In this document: positions 1 through 8,561 of the stretch, in pieces
Position numbering within the stretch: position 1 is the stretch's first letter
How the letters are laid out: each line of letters starts with the position of its first letter
Origin: CAYVQU01 sp964453155
GTDB lineage: Bacteria > Chloroflexota > Anaerolineae > Anaerolineales > UBA11858
Assembly: GCA_964453155.1 (NCBI GenBank)
Contig: CAYVQU010000059.1
Coordinates: 1 to 28,007, forward strand
DNA length: 28,007 bases
Direction: 5' to 3'
Program-made: the position numbers and the translations under genes
The notes under the pieces: model-generated
Database searches by the model: none
What the model was told of the DNA's origin: nothing
What the model saw: only the letters and a program-made list of their open reading frames with translations

Positions 1-63
1 TTTTGTTGCTCAACGCTTCTGTTTTGCCTGAGTTACTGCAGTAGAGTCAATAATTAATCCCAG

Positions 64-102
64 AAAAAGACCGGGAGTGAAAATCATTCCCGGTCTTTTT
101 TT
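64..102. terminator. Bidirectional rho-independent terminator
   Basis: A 12-bp stem (GACCGGGAGTGA paired with TCATTCCCGGTC, one G-T wobble) closes an AAA loop. It is flanked by an A-run on the left and a T-run on the right, so it has a U-tract in both directions. It would end transcription of the minus-strand GH30-like gene and of any plus-strand gene lying upstream of the window. Confidence 0.85.
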
Positions 103-130
103 CGCAGTTGTCTGGTTGAATAAAACCAGG

Positions 131-1504
131 TCATGGCTGGCGGGTGGTTAACACCACATAACTCAGCGCGGGCACAGCCAAACTGGCCTCATTTTTTGAA
201 GGATCGAAAACTCCCTGATTACGTTCCAATTCCCCTTCAGTGGTTTGGATGTGATGGTACTTCCCCTCCGGTAAACCTTGGAGGTTAACCAGCAAAGATT
301 CTGACCCCGTATTCACCATCAGGACTGAAAAATGCTCTGGCGCTTGGGCCGCCACAGCGTATAATTCTTCTGTATTGCTGGAGGTTTCAACAATCACCGA
401 ACCAGGGGGGATTTGTTCACCAAATTGGCGGATGACGTGAAAGGATGGATACGGATTCGTGCCATCGTTGATCCAATAATCGGTCCCCATCATCTCCCAA
501 TATAGAATGGTGGTTGTGCCCGTCAATTTGAGTACCCGGCTGTAAATTCGGGCCAATTCGAGGGCGTATTTGTAGGTCGGGAATTTCTCCGGATGCTGCC
601 AGGAAAAAGCGTGAGAGCCGGTCTCGGTGCACCAGACTTCGAGATCATTTTCGAGGGCATATTCCCGCACCTCGAGATAATCTGAATCTGGAGAATCGCT
701 GTCCCAGCTATGGTTGGCGAATACGCCTAAATACGGGCGCACGGCCTCACTACGCAAGACGCTGCGGGCATAGGCTACACTACCGTCGATATTGCTGGTG
801 TCGGCAATCAGCCATTTGGTCTTGAGGCCGAGTTCATCAAACCGTTTCCCAGCTTGCTCGATGAGCATCACAGCTTCGAAGGGGGCGATACTGACATACG
901 CGCCGACATCCGGTTCGTTGAAGGAGACATAGGCGGGTTCGACGCCATATTGGTCGCGGGCGGTCACCAACCAGGAGGCGACTATTTCGACCGCTTCAGG
1001 GTAAAGTTCGTAGGGAATGAAGCGTACCCGATCCTTATCAGGATTTGCGACCAGCCAATCGGGAACATCCCAAGATGATACGATGATTTCCGTGTCGCGG
1101 GCCTGCAGTTCTTGCATCAATTGGAATGTAGCGTGATTGTACTTTGTATCCTGAAATGCCTCCCAATTGAAAGTGGTGGGATCATCATCGTCGTTGACGG
1201 GCTCCCACTCTTCCAGAGTCATCCGGACCCGTGCCACTCGCACATCGAGATGCTCCAGGTTATAGATGCTGACCGGCTCCAACGCATCGGTATTCCCCGT
1301 AAAAACGTTGATAAAATTGCCCCCGGTGACATCTTTGATGGTCTGATGGCGAATTGCAGGTTCGACAAACAAAGTAATTTCATTCCCAGCGACGATGGTT
1401 TCGGGGATGGCGGAGGGAGTCGGGGGTGGGGGTGTAGGGGTGGCGGGTTGGCAGGCAGTGAGGAGAATAGTAATGGCGAGGAGGGGGATTAGGATCGGTT
1501 TCAT
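131..1504 (-). CDS. GH30-like clan-A glycoside hydrolase, lipoprotein
   Basis: This is probably a retaining glycoside hydrolase anchored outside the membrane. A hydrophobic leader ends in a lipobox (LLTAC, Cys18), followed by a Pro/Thr-rich linker (residues 19-34). The core from about 45 to 365 reads as a clan GH-A TIM barrel. FNEPD gives the likely acid/base Glu197 and CTETG the likely nucleophile Glu294, and HSWD (residues 265-268) precedes the nucleophile strand as in GH30-type enzymes. Residues 370-457 form a short beta-rich domain like the side domain of GH30 xylanases, galactanases and glucosylceramidases. The gene follows the GH43 gene after 25 bp, so the two are probably one transcript ending at the hairpin at 64-102. 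I see no clear Shine-Dalgarno sequence. The family is likely GH30 but GH39 or another clan-A family is possible, and the substrate is not readable. Confidence 0.75.
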   Translation of the reverse strand: MKPILIPLLAITILLTACQPATPTPPPPTPSAIPETIVAGNEITLFVEPAIRHQTIKDVTGGNFINVFTGNTDALEPVSIYNLEHLDVRVARVRMTLEEWEPVNDDDDPTTFNWEAFQDTKYNHATFQLMQELQARDTEIIVSSWDVPDWLVANPDKDRVRFIPYELYPEAVEIVASWLVTARDQYGVEPAYVSFNEPDVGAYVSIAPFEAVMLIEQAGKRFDELGLKTKWLIADTSNIDGSVAYARSVLRSEAVRPYLGVFANHSWDSDSPDSDYLEVREYALENDLEVWCTETGSHAFSWQHPEKFPTYKYALELARIYSRVLKLTGTTTILYWEMMGTDYWINDGTNPYPSFHVIRQFGEQIPPGSVIVETSSNTEELYAVAAQAPEHFSVLMVNTGSESLLVNLQGLPEGKYHHIQTTEGELERNQGVFDPSKNEASLAVPALSYVVLTTRQP

Positions 1505-1529
1505 TGTCGTGGATATTGGGGATTAATCT

Positions 1530-3041
1530 CTAGTCTTCATATTCGATCTCGAAGAATTCAAAATCAGCCGGGACCTGGCAGTCCTGGCCGTTACCGGTAG
1601 CGTACATGCCGAAGTAGACGCCGGTGAACATCGCCGCGCCAGCTTCGGTGCAAAGGTAGCGGACTTCGCCTTGAGCGAGTTCGGTGAGAGGCTGGTCACC
1701 GATTGCATAGCTGAGGGTGTACCAAAATTCATCGGCCGTAACGCTGAGTCTCACCAAACCATCAGGAATCGGTTGTTGGGCAACAACCGCTTGCAAGGTA
1801 CCAATTCGCCGGCGGACGATAATTATCCGCTCTTCAGATAGACGGGAAATGCCGATTTCATAGTGATGGCGGTTATCACCCAGGATGACCAGTCCGGCTT
1901 CTTCGTTTTCAGACGTGGGATTGAAATCTAATCGGGTCGTGGCGCGGCATTTGAGGTGGCGCTGCCGCCGGCCGATGAAAGTGGGGGAAGTTGAATCATT
2001 CAAAGTGGCGGCCCGCCCGGTTAAGCGCAGCCGCCCTGGTCGGTCAGTGGTCAAGTAATTGAGCATTTCAGGGTTCTGCACCCAATTCCAATGCAATCCT
2101 AAAGACGGATCATCGAAATCATCCCGTAATGGTTCGGTTTCATCCCAAGGGTGGGGGGGCAGCAAACTGGCCTCCATTTCCAATTGGATGGGCTGCTGCT
2201 GATTGACTACCGGCCAACCATCGCTCCAGGTGACTGGGGCTAAAAATGTTTCGCGTCCCAAAACATGATAGCGGGGGTAACCTACCGGGCGCGTCCCCAG
2301 GAAGACGATCCACCAGGAACCATCGGGAGCCTGAACCAGATCGCCATGCCCGGTGGTTTGGATGGGTAAATCGAGGCTGCGATGGGTCAGGATGGGATTG
2401 TGGGGACAGGATTCCCAGGGTCCACTGATGGAGTTGCTGCGCGCAATACTGATCATATGACCGTCTTCGGTTCCCCCTTCCGCGACGATTAGATAATACC
2501 TGCCGTTGATTTTATACAGATGGGGTCCTTCGGGTGACCGCGCCCCCGTACCGTTCCAAGTGATGTAGGGCTCAGAAAGAAATTTCCCGGTCTGGATCTC
2601 GATCTCGGCCTGAAAAATACCCGCGGGGTATTCATACCATTGAAAATAGACGGTGCCATCATCATCAAAAAACAGGGAGGCATCCCAACCAGCCCCAGCC
2701 ACCCACACCGGTTCCGACCATTCACCTGCAGGGTCATTTGTGTAAATATAAAAATGGCCGCCACCGGTTGTATTGGTTGTTGCCATGTAGAACGTTCCGT
2801 TATGATAGCGCAGCGTGGGTGCCCAGATTCCCCCGGAGGGGTGACAACCTTCGAGGGGCAACTGGCTGGCACGCGTCAGGCAATGCCCGATTTGCCGCCA
2901 GTTGACCAAATCTCGGCTTTGAAAGATGGGGACACCGGGAAAATACTCAAATGAGCTGGTGACGAGATAAAAATCGTCCCCAACACAACAAATGCTGGGG
3001 TCAGGGTAATAACCGGGGATGACTGGGTTGTGGTATTGCAT
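1530..3041 (-). CDS. GH43 beta-xylosidase / arabinofuranosidase family enzyme
   Basis: This is an inverting glycosidase of the GH43 beta-xylosidase group, which removes xylose or arabinose from oligosaccharides. The N-terminal five-bladed propeller shows the three expected acidic residues: Asp14 in YYPDPS (base), Asp120 in GWDASLF (pKa modulator) and Glu171 in RSPEGPHLY (acid). Residues 310-503 form the concanavalin-like C-terminal domain typical of the long GH43 beta-xylosidases (DDFDDPSLGLHWNW onwards), and 503 aa is normal for that architecture. There is no signal peptide, so it should act in the cytoplasm on imported oligosaccharides. The start is supported by GGAGA a few bases upstream of ATG. 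It leads a probable two-gene operon with the GH30-like gene. Xylosidase versus arabinofuranosidase specificity cannot be decided from the sequence. Confidence 0.9.
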   Translation of the reverse strand: MQYHNPVIPGYYPDPSICCVGDDFYLVTSSFEYFPGVPIFQSRDLVNWRQIGHCLTRASQLPLEGCHPSGGIWAPTLRYHNGTFYMATTNTTGGGHFYIYTNDPAGEWSEPVWVAGAGWDASLFFDDDGTVYFQWYEYPAGIFQAEIEIQTGKFLSEPYITWNGTGARSPEGPHLYKINGRYYLIVAEGGTEDGHMISIARSNSISGPWESCPHNPILTHRSLDLPIQTTGHGDLVQAPDGSWWIVFLGTRPVGYPRYHVLGRETFLAPVTWSDGWPVVNQQQPIQLEMEASLLPPHPWDETEPLRDDFDDPSLGLHWNWVQNPEMLNYLTTDRPGRLRLTGRAATLNDSTSPTFIGRRQRHLKCRATTRLDFNPTSENEEAGLVILGDNRHHYEIGISRLSEERIIIVRRRIGTLQAVVAQQPIPDGLVRLSVTADEFWYTLSYAIGDQPLTELAQGEVRYLCTEAGAAMFTGVYFGMYATGNGQDCQVPADFEFFEIEYED

Positions 3042-3177
3042 CGATTCTCCAAATTATTTCACGCAAAGACGCCAAGGCGCAAAGTATTTTTGTATCCGTT
3101 CCCTCATTCCTGGTTTATGTCATTTCCTCACGTTCTTGGCGGGAATCCAGACAAATAAGCTGTGGATACCCACTAAT

Positions 3178-3340
3178 TTGACAATGTCACATTTCAATTT
3201 TTGTTGAAATTAGCACCCTGAGCGGAGCTGCGGAAGCGTTCTTCGACTACGTTTCTCTCCGCTCTGAATGCTTCCGCAGCAGCCCAAGTTGAGCTCGGGG
3301 CGTCGAAGGGGTGGTTTTGGCTAATCTGACATTGTCAAAC
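3178..3340. repeat. Inverted TTTGACAATGTCA pair flanking a hairpin-rich insert
   Basis: TTTGACAATGTCA at 3178-3190 recurs as its exact reverse complement at 3328-3340. Each copy contains the palindrome TGACA-N-TGTCA. Between them is a stem of GCTGCGGAAGCGTTC (3226-3240) with GAATGCTTCCGCAGC (3267-3281), one mismatch, and the flanking words CACCCTGAGC and GTCGAAGGGGTG. It could be a small non-autonomous mobile element with terminal inverted repeats, or a pair of operators upstream of the GH43 gene. No clear target-site duplication is visible. Confidence 0.5.
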
Positions 3341-3432
3341 GAAGTACATGTGGGAATGACAATAGCCAAAACGGTTACTTTTTCTTTTAGATTTTTGTGA
3401 AATAGTCAACAATAGCTTGAACACATTTTTTT

Positions 3433-3506
3433 ACCATAGAGACGCAGATTCGCTGAGTTTTCTCTGGGAAAAAGGAGAATCTCCGCGTTCTCTGCGACTC
3501 CGCGGT
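3433..3506. repeat. Degenerate hairpin copy of the GACGCAG dispersed repeat
   Basis: The arms at 3433-3464 and 3475-3506 are imperfect reverse complements of each other, built on ACCxxxGAGxCGCAGA and a terminal TTCTC/GAGAA. They resemble the hairpins at 9952-10038 and 15062-15135. Confidence 0.5.
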
Positions 3507-3600
3507 GTTCAGCCTTTTATTGACTACAACATCTTTTAGATTTTTGGGGTTAATCCGCGAAAATTCGCGCCGGCGCAGCGGTACCCGCCTCATCCGCGTT

Positions 3601-4344
3601 CTACTCACTTTTGCGGGTTGATGAAAACTCATATTCGTATTTGTCGCTGCGCCATACCGATTGGAGAAATTCTACCGGGGTACCATCCACTGCGAAGGTG
3701 ATGCGCTCCATGTAAATGACAGGCAGATTGTTCGGAATTTGGAGTTTTTCGGCTTCATATTCGGTTGGGAGCCGAGCCCGTAAGATTTCATGGGCCGACC
3801 AGAAGATGACCCCAAACTCGGTTTCCATCACCTGGACCAAGGAGGTCGCGAGATCAAAATCAATCAACCCTGGGCAGCGTTTAACCGGCAAATATGCCCA
3901 CTGCAAACCAACCGGATCATCGTTCCCGAGCCGTAACCGACAGAGTTCATAAACCGTATCTGTCGCGGTGAGTTGCAAAGATTCCGTGAGGGGCGAATAG
4001 GTGTCGATTTCCTTAAAAGAGATGACCTCGACTCCCGGTTTCCAACCGCGCCGTTCCATATCTTCGGTGGTTGAGATAAATTGGGTCAGGGGATAGCGCA
4101 CCCGGTGTTTGGCAATGAAGGTCCCTTTGCCCTTCGCTTTGTAGACCAAACCTTCGCGCTCGAGCAAACTTAATGCCTGGCGGACGGTGGCGCGACTGAC
4201 CTGATATTGACGCGTAAGCTCATTTTCGGAGGGTAATAATTCGGTTTCATCCCCCTGTGCACTGGCCTCGATAATCTCCCGCAAAATTTCGGCTAGTTGG
4301 TAGTAAAATGGGATCCGACTCTGCTTATTGATCGTTTTTTTCAT
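3601..4344 (-). CDS. GntR-family transcriptional regulator (HutC/UTRA type)
   Basis: This is a DNA-binding repressor expected to respond to a small molecule, often a sugar or sugar phosphate in UTRA members. Residues 10-78 are the winged helix-turn-helix, with LPSENELTRQYQVSRATV as recognition region and a GKGTFI wing. Residues 85-240 match the UTRA ligand domain (LTQFIST, RLRLGNDDPVG, YMERITF, FLQSVWRSDKYEY). At 247 aa it is full length for the family. It is divergent from the ABC exporter operon. Its own promoter carries a CTTGT-GCGT-ACAAG palindrome on the predicted start site, so autoregulation is likely. The exporter and the downstream GH43-GH30 operon are plausible further targets, but I cannot show that. 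Confidence 0.93.
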   Translation of the reverse strand: MKKTINKQSRIPFYYQLAEILREIIEASAQGDETELLPSENELTRQYQVSRATVRQALSLLEREGLVYKAKGKGTFIAKHRVRYPLTQFISTTEDMERRGWKPGVEVISFKEIDTYSPLTESLQLTATDTVYELCRLRLGNDDPVGLQWAYLPVKRCPGLIDFDLATSLVQVMETEFGVIFWSAHEILRARLPTEYEAEKLQIPNNLPVIYMERITFAVDGTPVEFLQSVWRSDKYEYEFSSTRKSE

Positions 4345-4389
4345 GTTAAAACCTGGCGGTCATGGTAAAATCGCCCAGAAAGATGTACG

Positions 4390-4403
4390 CTTGTACGCAC
4401 AAG
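4390..4403. promoter_or_regulatory. AraR/GntR-like operator palindrome
   Basis: CTTGTACGCACAAG has perfect 5-bp arms (CTTGT and ACAAG) around four bases. It resembles the ATTTGTACGTACAAAT consensus of Bacillus AraR, a GntR-family repressor. It overlaps the predicted start site of the GntR gene and sits in the shared divergent region. A further half-site-like ATGTACGC adjoins it at 4383-4390. Confidence 0.6.
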
Positions 4404-4407
4404 TCAA

Positions 4408-4435
4408 ATTATACTTGGTTAGGGTAGCCTGTCAA
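4408..4435 (-). promoter_or_regulatory. Near-consensus sigma70 promoter of the GntR gene
   Basis: On the minus strand a perfect TTGACA (4435-4430) is followed after 16 bases by a perfect TATAAT (4413-4408). Transcription would start near 4401, about 57 bases before the GntR ATG. On the plus strand TATACT (4410-4415) overlaps the same -10 and might serve the divergent operon, but it lacks a good -35. Confidence 0.75.
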
Positions 4436-4501
4436 CAAAAACAACGTCCTCATCCCGATGAAACAACATAAAAATGACGCTTTACTTTCCAGGGGGAAAC
4501 A

Positions 4502-7372
4502 ATGAAAAATCTTTATCGAATTTGGGGGATTCTGGCTGCGATCCCCCTCCGTCTGATTGCCCAATGGGAACTGGTACTCGCCGCGACTTTTGGGTTGGTC
4601 GCCTCCATTTCGCTGATTTTAAGCATCCCTTTGTATGCCGACGCGGTCTATTACCAAACCCTCCAGGAAAACATCACCCAAGGGGTCGAAGGCGAAGCCA
4701 AAGAACGACCACCCTTCTCGTTTCTGTTCCACTATTATGGCGGCTGGCACGGCAATCTCTATTGGGAAGAAATTCAATCGGCCGACGAATATTTGACCAA
4801 TTCAACGGCAAATGCCCTCCACATCCCCCAACGGGATTTGATCAAATTCATCAGCACCGATACCTACCCACTTTTCCCGGACGGTGAATTTACCTACAGC
4901 GCCGACGCCCAGATCATTCGCACCAGCTTGGGAGTCATGAGCGGTCTTCAAGATCATATTCAAATTATCGAAGGCCGCTTCCCCACAATTTCCGACACCA
5001 CCAAAGGGGCCCCGCTCGGAGTGATGATGAGTAAGAGTCTGGCCGACGAGACTGGTTTTCAACTCGGAGAGACGTATTTACTCTTCGTGACCGAGGGCTG
5101 GTATTACGATTCTGACCCCCAAGGACAGTTTCCGATTCAAATTGTAGGCACCTGGGAGCCTACCGATCCCGGGGAAGAATATTGGATCTCGAATCCCAGC
5201 TTCTATCACAATGTGCTGTTCGTCCCCCAGGAATCATTCGCCAACAGCGTCGATCAGTTTATCCCTGAAGCGGTATTTTCGGCCTATTGGTATTTCCTGA
5301 TGGACGGCACCGAAGTTTTTTCGGGCGATGTCAACCCCTTGCTGCGCCGCATCCACTCCCTGGAACGCAATGCTGATCTCCAACTCGAAAATCTAGAATT
5401 GGTAGTCTCACCGATCGAATCCCTGACTTCCTATATGCAATCGGCCGATCTGTTGACGATCTTACTCTACGCCTTTTCGGTCCCCATCATTGGGTTGATC
5501 CTGGCCTTTATTGGGCTGGTCTCGCGGCTCTCGGTGGAACGCCAGCGCAATGAGATCGCCGTGATGCGCAGTCGGGGCGCCTCCCCCATTCTGGTGTTAG
5601 GCTTCACAATTTTGGAGGGAGTGCTGCTGGGCATAATTGCCCTGCTGATCAGTTTACCCGTGGCCACCCGGCTGACCGGCTGGATTGGGCAGACTCGCAG
5701 CTTTTTGGATTTTTCATCCACGAACAACCTGCGGGTGGGGATTTCAGGGGAAGTGCTCCAAATCGGAATTTTTGCAGTCATTTTGGTGTTGATCGCCATG
5801 TTGATCCCGGCGATCGGGGCTGCGCAACACACTATCGTCTCGTATAAACGCACCGTCGGCCGAACGGTAGAAAAACCCTGGTGGCAGCGGATCTGGTTGG
5901 ATGTGCTCATCATGATCCCAGCCGCCTATGGGACCTACTTACTCCAACAGCAAGGCCACATCGTCCTGATGGGCGACCAGGGTGGGGCCGATCCCTTCCA
6001 AAATCCGCTCTTATTCCTGGTTCCCGCCCTCGGGATTTTTGCGATGACCCTATTCTCGTTACGGTTTATCCAACCCATTATGGCCGGGGTCGCCAAAATT
6101 GCCGCATTGACGAAAAATGCGTCGCTGACTTTGGCATCCCGTCAGCTCTCCCGTTCACCGGGTAATTATTACACCCCGCTGATCATCCTGATCCTGACTG
6201 TCAGCCTGTCATCATATACCGGCTCACTGGCTTTTACCTTTGACCGCCATCTCTATGATCAGACTTATTACGAAATTGGTGGGGATATGCGCTTTTTGGA
6301 TGTACGCGATTCGAGCCAGCTCAATGCGATGACTGGAAATGAAGAGGGGTCCGAACGCTGGATGTTCATCCCCGTTCATGAGTATCTCAAAATTGAGGGC
6401 GTTGACGCGGTTACCCGGTTAGGGCGTTATGTCGCCAGTGCGGATATCGGTACCGGTAGCAGTGAAGGTTTCTTCTTCGGCGTTGACCGCATTGATTTTC
6501 CCAAAGTGGCCTTTTGGCGAGATGATTTTGCCGCCGAGAGCCTGGGAGCATTGATGAATCGTTTGGCCCTCGACCCCTCAGGGGTCCTGGTTCCGGACGA
6601 ATATCTGAACGCCAATAGCCTGAAAATCGGCGATCCGATCAATTTACGGGTTCAGACTTATGGCCAGGTCAACCAGTTGACCGCCACCATCGTCGGCAGC
6701 TTTGAATATTTCCCCATGTGGTATCCCCAGCAAGGGCCACTGTTTGTTGGCAATCTGGAGTATCTCTACCAACAAGCTGGCGGCGAATTCCCCTACCGGG
6801 TTCTGCTCCGTACTTCTGAGGGCGTTGATCCCGCGGTATTATGGGCCGATGGGTTGCCCGGGATGGACCTGAACGTCCAATTTATGAGCTGGGATACCCC
6901 AGTTTTGGAGATCGCGGCCACCCAAGCCCAACCCGAACGGCAAGGGTTGTTTGGCTTCTTGTTCATCGGGTTTGCAACCGCAGCCCTGTTGACGGCCCTG
7001 GCATTTTTGCTCTACGTTTTATTCTCTTTTCGCCAGCGCTTCATCGAACTGGGGGTGCTCCGAGCCGCGGGTCTCTCGATTTTCCAAATGTCCGGCTATA
7101 TGATCTGGGAGTTGGCATTTTTGATCCTGCTGGGTGGCGCAATTGGGACCGTTTTAGGGGTGTGGGCCAGCAATTTGTTCATCCCCTACTTGCAGATTGG
7201 TTCCCAAATGTCGGCGTTGGTTCCCCCCTTCAAAGTGTTGATCGCTTGGCCAACCATTTTCCAGATTTATTGGATGTTTGCCGGATTATTTGGGGTCACG
7301 CTAATCGTATTGGTGATTTCACTCCGCCGGATGCGCATCTTCCAAGCAATCAAACTTGGGGAGACGGTCTGA
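4502..7372 (+). CDS. ABC exporter permease, FtsX/MacB superfamily, double module
   Basis: This large membrane protein is probably the permease of a MacB/LolCDE-type (type VII) ABC system that moves substrates mechanically at the outer face of the membrane. A first membrane helix (about 22-44) is followed by a long extracytoplasmic domain (about 45-315). A group of helices comes next (about 318-340, 372-390, 416-443, 466-483, 500-525, 557-577), then a second extracytoplasmic domain (580-812) and a final FtsX trio (815-842, 863-890, 920-941). The cytoplasmic motifs ERQRNEIAVMRSRGAS and RFIELGVLRAAGLS are the two FtsX coupling regions. AGGGGG lies 6 bases before the ATG. The stop overlaps the start of the ATPase gene by one base. 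Two ATPases follow for a single double-module permease, which suggests a heterodimeric motor. The substrate is unknown. Confidence 0.88.
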   Translation: MKNLYRIWGILAAIPLRLIAQWELVLAATFGLVASISLILSIPLYADAVYYQTLQENITQGVEGEAKERPPFSFLFHYYGGWHGNLYWEEIQSADEYLTNSTANALHIPQRDLIKFISTDTYPLFPDGEFTYSADAQIIRTSLGVMSGLQDHIQIIEGRFPTISDTTKGAPLGVMMSKSLADETGFQLGETYLLFVTEGWYYDSDPQGQFPIQIVGTWEPTDPGEEYWISNPSFYHNVLFVPQESFANSVDQFIPEAVFSAYWYFLMDGTEVFSGDVNPLLRRIHSLERNADLQLENLELVVSPIESLTSYMQSADLLTILLYAFSVPIIGLILAFIGLVSRLSVERQRNEIAVMRSRGASPILVLGFTILEGVLLGIIALLISLPVATRLTGWIGQTRSFLDFSSTNNLRVGISGEVLQIGIFAVILVLIAMLIPAIGAAQHTIVSYKRTVGRTVEKPWWQRIWLDVLIMIPAAYGTYLLQQQGHIVLMGDQGGADPFQNPLLFLVPALGIFAMTLFSLRFIQPIMAGVAKIAALTKNASLTLASRQLSRSPGNYYTPLIILILTVSLSSYTGSLAFTFDRHLYDQTYYEIGGDMRFLDVRDSSQLNAMTGNEEGSERWMFIPVHEYLKIEGVDAVTRLGRYVASADIGTGSSEGFFFGVDRIDFPKVAFWRDDFAAESLGALMNRLALDPSGVLVPDEYLNANSLKIGDPINLRVQTYGQVNQLTATIVGSFEYFPMWYPQQGPLFVGNLEYLYQQAGGEFPYRVLLRTSEGVDPAVLWADGLPGMDLNVQFMSWDTPVLEIAATQAQPERQGLFGFLFIGFATAALLTALAFLLYVLFSFRQRFIELGVLRAAGLSIFQMSGYMIWELAFLILLGGAIGTVLGVWASNLFIPYLQIGSQMSALVPPFKVLIAWPTIFQIYWMFAGLFGVTLIVLVISLRRMRIFQAIKLGETV

Positions 7373-8397
7373 TGGTCACCGATATCTATAACGCCAACGC
7401 CCCCTTTATCGTCTGCGACAACCTGGTGCGGATTTATCAGGTCGCCGAACACGATGTCGTCGCCCTCCAGGGTTTGGATCTGGTCGTCCAAACCGGTGAG
7501 TTGATGGGCATCGTAGGTGTCAGCGGCAGCGGGAAATCGACTCTGCTCAACGTTTTGGGTGGGTTAGATCGCCCTTCGGCAGGTCGGGTGTGGGTCAATG
7601 GGCAAGACTTGCTCAAACTCTCGAACGCGGCCCTTGACCAATACCGGCTCAGCACGGTCGGTTTCGTTTGGCAGCAGAGTTCCCGCAACCTGATCTCTTA
7701 CATGAGTGCCCTCAAAAACATCGAAATGCCAATGACGATATTGGGCGAATCCCCGCGCGAAAAACGCAAACGGGCCGAGGAATTGCTCGAATTAGTCGGG
7801 CTATCTGAGCGCCGCAAGCACAAACTCTCGGAGCTTTCGGGTGGTGAGCAGCAGCGGATCGCCATCGCGGTTTCTCTGGTCAACCGGCCTAAATTACTCC
7901 TGGCAGACGAACCCACCGGCGAGGTCGACGAAGCCAACGCCAAGATGATCTACCAGATTTTCAAAGATTTGAACCAGGAACTCAACTTGACCACGTTGAT
8001 CGTCAGCCACGATATCGGTCTGGCCCAGCATGTGGACCGGGTGGTCGCCATCCGGGATGGAAAAGTAGCTTCCGAAACCCTGCGACAGGCCAAAGAGTCC
8101 CAACCGGATATTGAGGGGGATGCCACCGAAGACGAATTTAACTTTACCGAGTTAACTGTCCTTGATTCCGCCGGACGCTTGCAAATCCCCAAAGATTACA
8201 TCGAACAATTAGCCATCAATCGCCGCGTCCAATTAGAGGTCACACCCGACGGCATCTTGATCCGCCCGGTAGAAGGTCACCCCACTAGTCACGAAGATGC
8301 CGAAGCCATCGTGACTGAGATGCAGGAGGCCCAGAAGGCTAATCGTCTCCAGAAATTGATCAGTCGCTGGCTGCCCAAGCAGGGGCGCGGTGAATGA
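7372..8397 (+). CDS. ABC transporter ATPase with C-terminal AbrB-like domain
   Basis: This is an energising subunit of the LolD/MacB class. Visible motifs are Walker A GVSGSGKST (49-57), Q-loop around Gln101, signature LSGGEQQR (155-162), Walker B LLLADEP (175-181) and the switch His213. The nucleotide-binding domain ends near 235. An acidic linker (243-258) leads to residues 261-300, which carry the pattern of a SpoVT/AbrB swapped-hairpin (LTVLDSAGRLQIP, then LAINRRVQLEV and a GILIRPV strand). A basic tail follows. I chose ATG 7372 because it overlaps the permease stop (TGATG), is preceded by GGGGAG, and places Walker A at the normal distance. The longer in-frame extension back to 6841 would run through permease coding sequence. 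The role of the AbrB-like tail is unknown; it may mediate dimerisation or DNA contact. Confidence 0.9.
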   Translation: MVTDIYNANAPFIVCDNLVRIYQVAEHDVVALQGLDLVVQTGELMGIVGVSGSGKSTLLNVLGGLDRPSAGRVWVNGQDLLKLSNAALDQYRLSTVGFVWQQSSRNLISYMSALKNIEMPMTILGESPREKRKRAEELLELVGLSERRKHKLSELSGGEQQRIAIAVSLVNRPKLLLADEPTGEVDEANAKMIYQIFKDLNQELNLTTLIVSHDIGLAQHVDRVVAIRDGKVASETLRQAKESQPDIEGDATEDEFNFTELTVLDSAGRLQIPKDYIEQLAINRRVQLEVTPDGILIRPVEGHPTSHEDAEAIVTEMQEAQKANRLQKLISRWLPKQGRGE

Positions 8398-8561
8398 TAG
8401 ACAAATTATCTACGGAGCTTCATCCTGAGTGACGGCCACACCCTTCGATATGTGCTTCACTATGTTACGCACTACTCAGGATGCTAGTTTGCTTGTATAT
8501 CTGATACAGCGTATCGAAGGGTGAAGCGTAGCATTTTAGTAAAAAATCAAGATAAAAAACT
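8398..8561. repeat. Interlaced inverted repeats between the two ATPase genes
   Basis: Two perfect inverted pairs are interleaved. CATCCTGAGT (8421-8430) pairs with ACTCAGGATG (8474-8483), and CACCCTTCGATA (8439-8450) pairs with TATCGAAGGGTG (8512-8523). The order A-B-A'-B' would allow a pseudoknot or alternative folds in the mRNA. The words CCTGAG and TTCGA...GGGTG recur in the 3178-3340 element, so it is probably a dispersed repeat. Confidence 0.7.

Larger units (their letters stand above)
3042..3600. repeat. 559-bp gene-free region with several dispersed repeats
   Basis: No convincing gene is present here. The region holds a copy of the CGCAAAGACGCCAAGGCG repeat (3060-3084), a 163-bp stretch bounded by inverted TTTGACAATGTCA (3178-3340), a degenerate hairpin copy of the GACGCAG repeat (3433-3506), and a CGCGAA-AA-TTCGCG stem (3556-3569). 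The promoter of the GH43-GH30 operon must lie here, but I could not pick a -35/-10 pair with confidence. Confidence 0.7.

Noticed and set aside
3060..3569. Possible CRISPR array from repeated short words
   Set aside because: The repeats are inverted and degenerate, with no regular direct spacing or unique spacers.
6841..7371. Long N-terminal extension of the first ATPase reading frame
   Set aside because: It runs through permease coding sequence in another frame. The Walker A distance, the TGATG overlap and GGGGAG support a start at 7372.
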